NCBI RefSeq assembly: GCF_900110555.1
Contig: NZ_FOEE01000008.1
Coordinates: forward strand, 124,001 to 188,000
DNA: 64,000 nucleotides
Source of the DNA: Trujillonella endophytica
GTDB taxonomy: Bacteria; Actinomycetota; Actinomycetes; Mycobacteriales; Geodermatophilaceae
Direction of reading: 5' to 3'
Each line of letters begins with the position of its first letter. Position 1 is the stretch's first letter. The position numbers and the translations under genes were made by a program. The notes beneath the pieces were generated by a model, which was not told where the DNA came from, made no database searches, and saw only the letters and a program-made list of their open reading frames with translations. Of the stretch, positions 24,045-32,115 are shown piece after piece.

Positions 24045-25136
24045 ATGTCATCCATCAGGCCACTGCGGCGCACGGCAGCACTGGCGGCCGTCGCGGTCGT
24101 CGCGCTGAGCGCGTGCGGCGACAACGCCGACGACTCGGACGGAGGCTCCGACGGCGGTTCCTCCGGCGGCGGAAGCTCCTCCGGCGAGCAGCCGGACGTC
24201 AACGGCGACGGCGACGTCACGATCGGCGTCCTCAGCCCCGGCGACCTGAACGACAACGGCTACTACGAGTCCTTCGTCGTCAAGGCGCAGGAGTTCGTCG
24301 ACCAGCAGGACGGCTGGGAGCTGATCCAGGTCGGCTCCATCAACCCGGCCGACGCCCTCGAGCAGGCGCGCAACATGTGCCGGCAGGGCGTCGACATGGT
24401 CGCGCTGGCCGCCTCCGAGCTCGCCGACGCCCTGCCGGCGGCCGAGGAGGACGTCTGCGCGGACACCATCTGGTACCTGCCGTCGCAGACCGAGGGCTAC
24501 GAGCTGGCCGACAACGTCGTCCTCTCGCAGGACTCGGCGTCGGAGTCGCTGCTGGCCGCCGGTTACGCGCTGGGCCTGCTCATGCAGGACAGCGGTGCGA
24601 CGACGGCGGGCTTCGTCACCGGCCCTGAGCTGGACTTCAGCATCATCGCCGCGCAGTCGTTCCAGGCCGGCGTCCGGCAGCTCATCCCCGAGGCCGAGGT
24701 CGTCACCACCTACACCGGTGACTTCGACGACTCGGGCCTGGCCGTGGAGGCCACGCAGGCCCAGATCGGTCAGGGCATCGGCGGTCTCTACCCGTACCTG
24801 GGTGGCGCGACGGACGCTGCGGCCGAGCTCGGCTTCGAGGCCGGCATCCCCGTCCTGACGCCGGGCACCGACCGTTGCGGCGACGGGTACGCGATCTCGG
24901 TGATCTTCGACCCGGGCGAGTACTTCGCCGCGGCTCTGGAGGACTTCGCCGCGGGCGAGCTGGTCGGCGGCGAGACGCGCATCTGGCGGATGGGCGTCGA
25001 CCCGCTGCCGACCGTCCAGTTCTGCGAGGACAGCGGCGCCACCGCCGAGCACGAGCAGCAGCTGGCGGACTTCATCGCCTCGGTCGGGGACGGCACGATC
25101 GACCCCACCGCCGAGGTCGAGCGCCTGGGGAGCTGA
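24045..25136 (+). CDS. BMP-family substrate-binding lipoprotein of an ABC importer
   Basis: A 363-residue lipoprotein with signal peptide and lipobox LSAC (Cys about 24), then a Ser/Gly/Asp-rich linker (DSDGGSDGGSSGGGSSSG) and a periplasmic-binding fold. GVLSPGDLNDNGYYESFV and the later VTGPELDFSIIAAQSFQAGV are typical of the Bmp/Med family (nucleoside or related base binders). GGGAGG lies 6 nt before ATG 24045-24047. It is the first gene of a complete importer with the ATPase and two permeases that follow. Known family ligands are nucleosides, purines and some autoinducer-like compounds; a base-like or heterocyclic ligand would fit the amidohydrolases around it. Confidence 0.92.
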   Translation: MSSIRPLRRTAALAAVAVVALSACGDNADDSDGGSDGGSSGGGSSSGEQPDVNGDGDVTIGVLSPGDLNDNGYYESFVVKAQEFVDQQDGWELIQVGSINPADALEQARNMCRQGVDMVALAASELADALPAAEEDVCADTIWYLPSQTEGYELADNVVLSQDSASESLLAAGYALGLLMQDSGATTAGFVTGPELDFSIIAAQSFQAGVRQLIPEAEVVTTYTGDFDDSGLAVEATQAQIGQGIGGLYPYLGGATDAAAELGFEAGIPVLTPGTDRCGDGYAISVIFDPGEYFAAALEDFAAGELVGGETRIWRMGVDPLPTVQFCEDSGATAEHEQQLADFIASVGDGTIDPTAEVERLGS

Positions 25137-25139
25137 CGC

Positions 25140-26768
25140 ATGAGCCACGACCGTGCCCGTACCGACGGGCCCGCCCCCGCACTCGAGCTGCGGGGCATCA
25201 GCAAGCGGTACGGGCCGGTCGTGGCCTGCGACGCCGTGGACCTCACCGTCCAGCGCGGTGAGGTGCACGGCCTGCTCGGGGAGAACGGCGCCGGCAAGTC
25301 GACGCTGATGAAGGTCCTCCTGGGGCTCGTCCACGCCGACGCCGGCGAGATCCTCCGGGACGGCGCCCGGGTGGAGGTGCACACCCCGCTGCAGGCCGCC
25401 GAGCTCGGGCTGGGCATGGTGCACCAGCACTTCAGCCTCATCGAGCCGCTCACCGTGTGGGAGAACGTGGCCCTCGGGGAGCCCGGCCGCGTCGACCGGA
25501 ACACCATCTGCGCCGACGTCGAGGCCGTCGGCGCGCGCTACGGGCTGGCGGTCGACCCCACCGCCACGGTGGAGCGGCTGTCGGCCGGGGAGCGGCAGCG
25601 GGTCGAGCTCATCAAGGCGCTGCGGCGGGACCCGAAGGTGCTCGTCCTCGACGAGCCGACCTCGGTGCTGACCATCGCCGAGTCCGCGGCCCTGTTCGAG
25701 GTGCTGCGCACCGCGGTCGCCGCGGAGGGCCGCGGCGTCATCCTCATCAGCCACAAGCTCGCCGAGATCACCGCCGCCACCGACGTGGTGTCGGTGCTGC
25801 GGCGCGGCCGGCTCGCCTTCCACTGCCGTACCGCCGACACCTCCGCGCCCGAACTGGCCCGCCAGATGGTCGGCCGCGACGTGAGCCTGCGGGCCGAGGG
25901 CGCCGCGCTCGGGCTCGTGGTCACCGACGACCCGGCCAAGCACCTCACCCCGGTGCTCGCCGGAGGCCTGGGCGCCGTCCCGGCCGAGCCGCCCGCCCCC
26001 GAGGCGTCCGCCGACGTGCCGGGCACAGCGGCCCTCGCCCTGCACGGGCTGTGCGTCGCCGGCCCCGACGGCCGGACCCTGCTCGACCACCTCGACCTCG
26101 AGGTGGCGACCGGCGAGATCGTCGCGCTGTACGGCGTGGAGGGGAACGGCCAGGCCACGCTCGGGGACCTGCTCTCCGGCCTGATGGCCCCCGACGCCGG
26201 GGAGGTCCGCGTCGACGGCCGCCCGGTGTCCCTGGACCGCCCCGGCGCCCTGCACCACGCGGGGGTCGGGGTGATCCCCGAGGACCGGCACCGCTCCGGC
26301 GTCGTCCTCGACATGAGCGTGGCCGACAACCTCGTCATGACCGACCTCCGCCGCTTCAGCGGGCGGCTGCTCATGCGCCGCGCGCAGATCCGCGCCCAGG
26401 CCGAGGAGCTGGTGGAACGGTTCGCCATCCGGACGCCGTCGGTCGACGCGCCGCTGCGCACCCTCTCGGGCGGCAACCAGCAGCGGGTCGTCCTGGCCCG
26501 CGAGCTCTCCGCCAACCCCGTCGTCCTGGTCGCTGCCCAGCCCACCCACGGCCTGGACGTCGGCGCCATCGAGGACATGTACGCCCGGCTGCGCGAGGCC
26601 GCGGCCTCGGGCGTCGCCGTCCTGCTCATCTCGACCGAACTGGAGGAGGTCATGGCCTTGGCCAGCCGCATCGCCGTCATCTCGTCGGGCCGGATCACCG
26701 GCGTCCTCGACGTCGCGGACGCCTCCCCGCAGCGCCTGGGCATGCTGGTCGGAGGCGAGGCGGCATGA
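25140..26768 (+). CDS. ABC importer ATPase with two ATP-binding domains
   Basis: A 542-residue ATPase of the sugar/nucleoside type. The first domain has Walker A GENGAGKST, signature LSAGERQR and Walker B VLVLDEPTSVL. The second domain has a degenerate P-loop (GVEGNGQATL) with signature LSGGNQQR and a changed Walker B end (AAQPTHGLD), as in this family. An insert of about 40 residues (VTDDPAKHLTPVL to ADVPG) separates them. It starts 1 nt after the binding-protein stop region and its stop overlaps the next start (ATGA). It powers import through the two following permeases. Confidence 0.93.
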   Translation: MSHDRARTDGPAPALELRGISKRYGPVVACDAVDLTVQRGEVHGLLGENGAGKSTLMKVLLGLVHADAGEILRDGARVEVHTPLQAAELGLGMVHQHFSLIEPLTVWENVALGEPGRVDRNTICADVEAVGARYGLAVDPTATVERLSAGERQRVELIKALRRDPKVLVLDEPTSVLTIAESAALFEVLRTAVAAEGRGVILISHKLAEITAATDVVSVLRRGRLAFHCRTADTSAPELARQMVGRDVSLRAEGAALGLVVTDDPAKHLTPVLAGGLGAVPAEPPAPEASADVPGTAALALHGLCVAGPDGRTLLDHLDLEVATGEIVALYGVEGNGQATLGDLLSGLMAPDAGEVRVDGRPVSLDRPGALHHAGVGVIPEDRHRSGVVLDMSVADNLVMTDLRRFSGRLLMRRAQIRAQAEELVERFAIRTPSVDAPLRTLSGGNQQRVVLARELSANPVVLVAAQPTHGLDVGAIEDMYARLREAAASGVAVLLISTELEEVMALASRIAVISSGRITGVLDVADASPQRLGMLVGGEAA

Positions 26769-27967
26769 CCACCGTCTCCGGACCGGCCGGCACCCCGCGC
26801 CGGCCGCTCGCCGGCTACATCGTCGGCAGCGTCGGGCTGCGCCGCCCGAGCGCCGACGCCTGGCGGACGGCCGGCATCACCGTCCTGTGCGTGGCGGTCG
26901 CCGTCGGCCTGGCCGCCCTCCTCGTGACCTTCGCCGACGGGTCGCCGGTCGAGGTCGTCGACGCCCTGTTCACCGGCAGCGTCGCCGACACCGCCGGATG
27001 GTCGCAGACGCTGGTCAACGCGGCACCGCTGTTGCTCGTCGCGCTCGGCGCGTGCATCGCCAACCGGGCCGGGGTGTTCAACATCGGCCAGGAGGGCCAG
27101 CTGCTCATCGGCGCGATGGTCGGCTGCTTCGTGGCGCTGCGTCTGCAGGGCCCGGGCTGGATCGTCATCACCGTCGCCCTCGTCGCCGCGGCGTTCGGCG
27201 GAGGCGCCTGGTCGGGGATCAGCGCGGCGATGTACTACACCCGCGGCACGAACGTCGTCGTGACCACGCTGCTGCTGACCTTCATCGCCGCCCAGGTCGT
27301 GCAGTTCGCGGTCAACAGCCCCTCCCTGCTCCAGGAGGAGGGGATGGGCAGCGGCCCGGCGCGGCCGCAGTCCGACGCCGTGCCCGACTACCTGCGGCTG
27401 GCGAGCTTCGGTCAGTACCCGGACCTCACGATCGGCGTCGGGGTCATCGTGGCCGTCGTCGCCACCGTCGTCCTCGCCGTGCTCCTGGCCCGCAGCCGAT
27501 GGGGCTTCCGGCTGACCATGCTCGGCCTCAACCCCATGGCCGCCCGGCACGCCGGTGTGCGCGCCTCCCGTCTGGGCGGGTCCGCCCTGGTCCTGTCGGG
27601 CGCCTTCGCCGGGCTGGCCGGCGGCGTGATCCTGCTCGGCACGGTCTTCCGCCTCCAACCTGCGATCTCCAACAACTTCGGCTGGGACGGCCTGCTGGTC
27701 GCCCTGGTGGCCCGCAGCCGCCCCGGGCTGGCGCTGCCGGTGGCCGTGCTGTTCGGCGCCCTGCGCTCGGGCTCCAGCTACCTGGCCGCCACGGGCGTGC
27801 CGGACTACCTGGTGGACGTCGTCCAGGCGCTGCTGGTCCTCGCCTTCGTCGTCCCGCCCGTCCTGTCCACGCTCTGGGCGCGACGGCTGCGCAACCGCGC
27901 CCCCGTCGCGGACACCCCCGCCCGGCCGACCGCCGCCGCGCCCGCCAAGGAAGAGGTGCAGGTCTGA
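26765..27967 (+). CDS. ABC importer permease (BMP-type, first subunit)
   Basis: A 400-residue permease with about ten membrane segments; NRAGVFNIGQEGQLLIGAMVG and MLGLNPMAARHAGVRASRL are characteristic of the branched-chain/nucleoside permease family. The C-terminal tail is soluble and rich in Pro and Ala. The start ATG overlaps the stop of the ATPase gene (ATGA) and its stop overlaps the next start (TGATG). Together with the next permease it forms the translocation pore for the substrate bound by the lipoprotein. Confidence 0.92.
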   Translation: MTTVSGPAGTPRRPLAGYIVGSVGLRRPSADAWRTAGITVLCVAVAVGLAALLVTFADGSPVEVVDALFTGSVADTAGWSQTLVNAAPLLLVALGACIANRAGVFNIGQEGQLLIGAMVGCFVALRLQGPGWIVITVALVAAAFGGGAWSGISAAMYYTRGTNVVVTTLLLTFIAAQVVQFAVNSPSLLQEEGMGSGPARPQSDAVPDYLRLASFGQYPDLTIGVGVIVAVVATVVLAVLLARSRWGFRLTMLGLNPMAARHAGVRASRLGGSALVLSGAFAGLAGGVILLGTVFRLQPAISNNFGWDGLLVALVARSRPGLALPVAVLFGALRSGSSYLAATGVPDYLVDVVQALLVLAFVVPPVLSTLWARRLRNRAPVADTPARPTAAAPAKEEVQV

Positions 27968-28875
27968 TGTGGCTCGACGACGGCGGGACGGTGCTCGCCA
28001 GCGCCCTGCGCCTCACCGCCCCGCTGGCCTTCGCGGCCTGTGGCGAGTACCTGGCCGAGCGGGCGGGCACGCTCAACATCTCGGTCGAGGGGATGATGCT
28101 GTCCGGCGCGTTCGGCGCCGTGGCCGTCGGCAGCGCGACCGGCAGCCCGACGGTCGGCCTGTTCGCCGGCGCGCTGGTCGGCCTGCTCGTGGCCCTGGTG
28201 CACGCCAACCTGTCGCACCGGATCCAGATCAACACCTTCGTGGTGGGGCTGGTCATCAACACCCTCGTCCTCGGCCTGACCAGCTTCCTGCTGCAGACCG
28301 CCGAGTTCTCCCGCAGCCAGGTGAGCCAGGTGCGAATACCCGTCCTGGCGGACATCCCGATGATCGGGGTGGTGTTCGAGCAGCGGTGGCCGTTCTACCT
28401 GCTCCTGCTCGTCGTCCCGCTGACCTGGTTCCTGGTCAACCGCACCCGGTGGGGGCTGGAGCTACGGGCCGTGGGCGAGAACCCGCAGGCCGCCGACGTC
28501 AGCGGCATCAAGGTCAACCTGCGCCGCCGGCAGGCGGTCCTGTGGTGCGGCCTCATGTCGGGCCTGGGCGGGGCCTACCTGTCCGTCGGCCTCGTCGGAT
28601 CGTTCAACACCAACATGACCGCCGGCCGCGGCTTCATCGTCATCGCGGCGGTGATCTTCGGGGCCTGGCGGCTCAAGGGCACCCTGCTCGGCTGCTTCCT
28701 CTTCGGGGCCGCCGACGCCCTCCGGCTCGCGCTGCCCTCCCTGGGGGTGGAGCTCAACCCGCAGCTGCTCGTGGCCGCCCCCTACCTGCTCGCCCTGGCG
28801 GTGATGGTGCTCATGGCGAAGTCGCAACGCGAGCCCCGGGCGCTGAGCAAGCCCTTCGAGCGGGGGCTCGTGTGA
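27967..28875 (+). CDS. ABC importer permease (BMP-type, second subunit)
   Basis: A 302-residue permease, partner of the preceding one, with the paralogous motifs ERAGTLNISVEGMMLSGAFG and AVGENPQAADVSGIKVNLRR. About nine membrane helices are visible. Its ATG overlaps the upstream TGA by one base. The whole transporter unit (24045-28875) is intact, with no frameshift. A VOC protein gene follows 64 bp downstream after a GAGGAGAGG ribosome site, so the operon may continue. Confidence 0.92.
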   Translation: MWLDDGGTVLASALRLTAPLAFAACGEYLAERAGTLNISVEGMMLSGAFGAVAVGSATGSPTVGLFAGALVGLLVALVHANLSHRIQINTFVVGLVINTLVLGLTSFLLQTAEFSRSQVSQVRIPVLADIPMIGVVFEQRWPFYLLLLVVPLTWFLVNRTRWGLELRAVGENPQAADVSGIKVNLRRRQAVLWCGLMSGLGGAYLSVGLVGSFNTNMTAGRGFIVIAAVIFGAWRLKGTLLGCFLFGAADALRLALPSLGVELNPQLLVAAPYLLALAVMVLMAKSQREPRALSKPFERGLV

Positions 28876-28939
28876 CCGCCCCCGCGGAGCCACCCGCCCG
28901 GTCCACCGTGGTGCCGGGTGCGAACGAGGAGAGGAACCC

Positions 28940-29398
28940 GTGACCGAGACCCGACTGACCGAGGCCCGCTGGACGCACGTGGCGCTGCCCTGCGGAAACC
29001 TGGACGCGTCGATCGAGTTCTACACGTCGCTGACCCCGCTGGTGGTCGTCGAGCGGTTCGCCGACGAGGCCGGCGAGAGCGCCTGGCTGTCCAACGACAA
29101 GCAGGCCGACTCGCCCTTCGTGCTGGTCCTCGTGTCGTTCAACTCCACGAAGGGCGAGCAGCTGGGGCTGCTCAAGCCCTTCGCGCACCTGGGCATCGAG
29201 GTCCCGAACCGCGAGGACGTCGACGCGATCGCGGCCAAGGCCCGCGAGGCCGGGAACCTGCAGTGGGAGCCGAAGGACATGCCCGGCGTCGTCGGCTACA
29301 TCTGCGCGCTCAACGACCCCGACGGCAACGTCATCGAGATCTCGCACAACCAGAAGGTGTACGAGCTCGTGCGCGGAAAGTGGGGCGGCGCTGAGTGA
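28940..29398 (+). CDS. VOC-superfamily protein (first paralogue)
   Basis: A 152-residue single VOC (glyoxalase/bleomycin resistance/dioxygenase) protein. The fold's paired repeats are seen in RWTHVALPCGNLDASIEFYTS and HLGIEVPNREDVDAI, and DPDGNVIEISHNQK carries the C-terminal Glu. Likely metal ligands are His in WTHVA, His in AHLGIE and Glu in NVIEIS. The role could be dioxygenase, isomerase or lyase acting on a pathway intermediate; it is too short to be a classical two-domain extradiol enzyme. Start GTG 28940 has GAGGAGAGG upstream. It is about 60 percent identical by eye to the protein at 33558-34025, a within-cluster duplication. Confidence 0.85.
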   Translation: MTETRLTEARWTHVALPCGNLDASIEFYTSLTPLVVVERFADEAGESAWLSNDKQADSPFVLVLVSFNSTKGEQLGLLKPFAHLGIEVPNREDVDAIAAKAREAGNLQWEPKDMPGVVGYICALNDPDGNVIEISHNQKVYELVRGKWGGAE

Positions 29399-29411
29399 CA
29401 CCCGCGCGGCC

Positions 29412-29801
29412 GTGGAGGCGTTCCTCGCCGCGCTGAACACGGGGGAGCCGGACGCGATCGCGGCCTGCGTGACCGAGGACTTCGTCAACGAGCACACCAG
29501 TGCCCGAGGGCGGAGCCTGACGGGCCGCGCCGCCTACCGGGAGCGGCTGCCCGGCTTCCTGGCGGCGTTCGCCGGCCTGCGCTACGAGGTCGAGGACCTG
29601 CTGGTCGACGGGGACCGGGCCGCGGTGGCGTACCGCATGACCGCGCGGATGCAGCGCGACGGTGCGCCTGCGGTCCCCGTCGACGTCCGCGGCGTCTTCC
29701 GCTTCCGCGTGCGCGACGGCCTGGTCGCCGCGCGCGCCGACTACTGGGACGGCGAGGTCGTGGCCGCCCAGACCGCTGCCGTGGACGCGCCGGGGGATTG
29801 A
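29412..29801 (+). CDS. SnoaL/NTF2-like protein
   Basis: A 129-residue NTF2-fold protein: VEAFLAALNTGEPDAIAACVTEDFVNEHTS at the start, GRAAYRERLPGFLAAFAGLRYEVEDLLVDGDRAAV and FRFRVRDGLVAARADYWDG near the end, as in SnoaL-like cyclases and ester-metabolising proteins. Start GTG 29412 gives a 14-nt gap after the VOC gene. A CTG at 29391 with better upstream similarity (LSDTRAAVEAF) cannot be ruled out. Function is unknown; NTF2-fold enzymes can isomerise or cyclise small molecules. The operon probably ends here, because a 180-bp promoter-like gap follows. Confidence 0.7.
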   Translation: MEAFLAALNTGEPDAIAACVTEDFVNEHTSARGRSLTGRAAYRERLPGFLAAFAGLRYEVEDLLVDGDRAAVAYRMTARMQRDGAPAVPVDVRGVFRFRVRDGLVAARADYWDGEVVAAQTAAVDAPGD

Positions 29802-29981
29802 CGCCCTCGGGGCCGACCTGGTTCCTTCCCTACGACCCGCCCGGGCTGGCAACAGGCCCGGACGGGGGAGCGCGGCGACGACGCCCGCTGGATCCCGCCG
29901 TTGCATGCCGATCGGGCGTGCCACGGAACCAGGGAGCGCCCGGTCGGACCACACATCGGTCCACACCCCCGGGAGCATCCA

Positions 29982-31028
29982 GTGCTGAGCATCCTGTACC
30001 GCGTCCACGGCGACGCCGGCGTCCTCGAGGCCGCCCGCTCCGACGTCCCCGAGCCCGGGCCCGGCGAGGTCCTCGTCGCCGTCGCCGCCTGCGGGCTCAA
30101 CCACCTCGACGTCCTCCAGCGCCGCGGGCCGGCCCTGATCCCCGGGTTCGAGCTGCCGCACGTGGCCGGCATGGACGTCGCCGGCACGGTCGAGGCGGTC
30201 GGACCGGACGTCGATCCGGCCCGGCACCCCGCGGCCCGGACGGGGGCGCGGGTGGTGGTCAACCCCGCCGTCCCCTGCGACGACTGCCCGGCCTGCCGCA
30301 GCGGCGCCGACGGGCTCTGCGCCACGGCGCGCGTGGTCGGCGGCAACGTGGCCGGCGGCTACGCCGAGTACGTCGTCGTCCCGGCCGCGAACGTGCACCT
30401 CGTCCCCGACGGCGTCGACCTGGTCGAGGCGGCGATCGTGCCGACGGTGTGGATGACGGCCTGGCACGCCCTCGTGGAGGTCGCGGCCGTGGCGGCCGGG
30501 GAGACCGTGCTGGTGCACGCCGGCGCCAGCGGGGTGAGCACGGCGGCGATCCAGCTGGCCAAGGCGGCCGGGGCGCGGGTCGTCGCGAGCGTCAGCACCG
30601 CGGAGAAGGTCGCCTACGCCGAGGGCCTCGGCGCCGACCTGGTGGTCGACACCTCGCGCACCGACCTCGTCGGCGCCGCCCGCGGCTTCACCGACGGCCG
30701 CGGGGTCGACCTCGTCGTCGACCACGTCGGGCCCGCGGTCTGGGACGCGTCGGTCTACAGCATGGCGCCGCGCGGGCGGATGGTCTTCCTCGGCAACACC
30801 ACCGGCGACCGGACGTCGTTCGACCTGGTCTACGCCTACCACTTCGGGCTGCGCTTCCTCGGCTCGGACCCCTACGACCGGCGCGAGTTCGGGCCGATGC
30901 TCGACCGCTACTGGAGCTCGGGGTTCAGCACGCCGGTGGACAGCGAGTTCGCCCTGGCCGAGGCCGCCGACGCGCAGCGGCACATGGAGTCGCGGCGGGC
31001 CACCGGCAAGATCGTGCTGCGGCCGTGA
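29982..31028 (+). CDS. Zinc-binding MDR-family dehydrogenase / quinone oxidoreductase (second paralogue)
   Basis: A 348-residue reductase close in sequence to that at 20874: shared stretches are ACGLNHLDVLQRRG, LPHVAGMDVAGTVEA, a Cys-rich CDDCPACRSGADGLC and LVHAGASGVSTAAIQLAKAAGARV. The start GTG 29982-29984 has GGGAG 7 nt upstream. It has the medium-chain NAD(P) fold and probably acts on an enone, alcohol or aldehyde intermediate. It opens a second operon, whose next gene (methyltransferase) overlaps by GTGA. That this copy keeps the same place, next to a TRZ/ATZ amidohydrolase and a VOC gene, suggests block duplication. Confidence 0.88.
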   Translation: MLSILYRVHGDAGVLEAARSDVPEPGPGEVLVAVAACGLNHLDVLQRRGPALIPGFELPHVAGMDVAGTVEAVGPDVDPARHPAARTGARVVVNPAVPCDDCPACRSGADGLCATARVVGGNVAGGYAEYVVVPAANVHLVPDGVDLVEAAIVPTVWMTAWHALVEVAAVAAGETVLVHAGASGVSTAAIQLAKAAGARVVASVSTAEKVAYAEGLGADLVVDTSRTDLVGAARGFTDGRGVDLVVDHVGPAVWDASVYSMAPRGRMVFLGNTTGDRTSFDLVYAYHFGLRFLGSDPYDRREFGPMLDRYWSSGFSTPVDSEFALAEAADAQRHMESRRATGKIVLRP

Positions 31029-32113
31029 GCGGCCCGCCCACGGGTGCGCCCCCGGCCGGGCCCGGCCCGGTCTGGGACGTCGTCAACGGTCTGGCCGCCT
31101 TCGGCGCCCTTTCCGCCGCACTGGAGCTCGGGCTGTTCGACGCGCTCGCGGCGGCCGGGCAGCCCGGGCTGGCGCCCGAGGAGCTCGCCGCCGCGGTCTC
31201 GGCGTCCGACGCCGGCGCGGTCGAGCTGCTCGCCGAGGTGCTCGTGTCGCTGGGGCTGCTCACCGGGGACGGGCGGGCGGTCGCGCTGACGCCGGTGGCC
31301 GAGCACTTCCTGGTGTCGGACTCGCCGGCGTCGATGGCGGCACTCGGCCGGCTCTCGCCCGGTCCGTGGTCGGGCTGGCAGCAGCTCGCGGCGACCGTCC
31401 GCACCGGAGCCGTTCCGGCCGGCACCCGCGCCGAGCTGGCCGCCGGATACCCGGACCTGGTCCGGGCCACCGCGCCGACCCAGCGGGCCGTCGCCGCCGG
31501 AGTGGCGGCCGCCCTGGCCGGGCGGGAACTGTGGCCGGCCGCCCCCCGCGTCGTCGACCTGGGCTGCGGTTCGGGGGCCTGGCTGGCCGCGCTGCTGGCG
31601 GACCGGCCCGGGGCCACTGCGGTCGGCGTGGACCTGCCGGGCGTCCTGCCGGTCGCCCGCGACACGGTCGCGGAGGCCGGCCTGGACCCCCGGGTGTCCC
31701 TCCTCGCGGGCGACTACCTCGAGGTGGACCTGCCCGCCGGGGCGGCCGACGTCGTCGTCCTGGCGCACGTGCTCCGCGCCGAGCCGGCCGAGCGGGCCCG
31801 CCGGCTGCTGCTGCGCGCGCTCGACCTGCTCGCCCCGGGCGGCGTCGTCGTCGTGGCCGACTACCCGCGCCCGGACCCCGCCGCGGCGCCCGATCCCGAC
31901 CGGAGCGCCGTCCTCGCGGGGGCCCGGCACGAGCTGCTGCTCTCGCTGACGATGGCCGCCGCCACGGACGGCTCCGGCGTCACCGTCGCCGACCTGCGGG
32001 CGTGGGCCGGGGACGGCGGCGCCCGGCTGACCGACGTCCTGCAGCCGGTCCCCCGCCAGTCCGTCTTCCTGATCCGCCCCGTCCCGCCCACCGCGACCGA
32101 GACCCAGAGGTGA
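31025..32113 (+). CDS. O-methyltransferase-like SAM-dependent enzyme
   Basis: A 362-residue protein. The N-terminal dimerisation/winged-helix region (VNGLAAFGALSAALELGLFDALAA) and the SAM motif VVDLGCGSGAWLAALLADRPG mark the acetylserotonin-O-methyltransferase-like group, which methylates hydroxyls of small aromatic compounds. The C-terminal GDYLEVDLPAGAADVVVLAHVL and LLAPGGVVVVADY are standard motifs. GTG start overlaps the upstream stop, and its own stop overlaps GTG 32110 of the next gene. The presence of a methyltransferase in a catabolic cluster is unusual; it may detoxify or mark a phenolic intermediate, or the pathway may be partly biosynthetic. Confidence 0.82.
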   Translation: MSGPPTGAPPAGPGPVWDVVNGLAAFGALSAALELGLFDALAAAGQPGLAPEELAAAVSASDAGAVELLAEVLVSLGLLTGDGRAVALTPVAEHFLVSDSPASMAALGRLSPGPWSGWQQLAATVRTGAVPAGTRAELAAGYPDLVRATAPTQRAVAAGVAAALAGRELWPAAPRVVDLGCGSGAWLAALLADRPGATAVGVDLPGVLPVARDTVAEAGLDPRVSLLAGDYLEVDLPAGAADVVVLAHVLRAEPAERARRLLLRALDLLAPGGVVVVADYPRPDPAAAPDPDRSAVLAGARHELLLSLTMAAATDGSGVTVADLRAWAGDGGARLTDVLQPVPRQSVFLIRPVPPTATETQR

Positions 32114-32115
32114 CC

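Noticed and set aside
29802-29981. Operator of the cluster family before the second quinone-type dehydrogenase
   Set aside because: I looked for the TCTCGYAT core in this gap and found no convincing copy.
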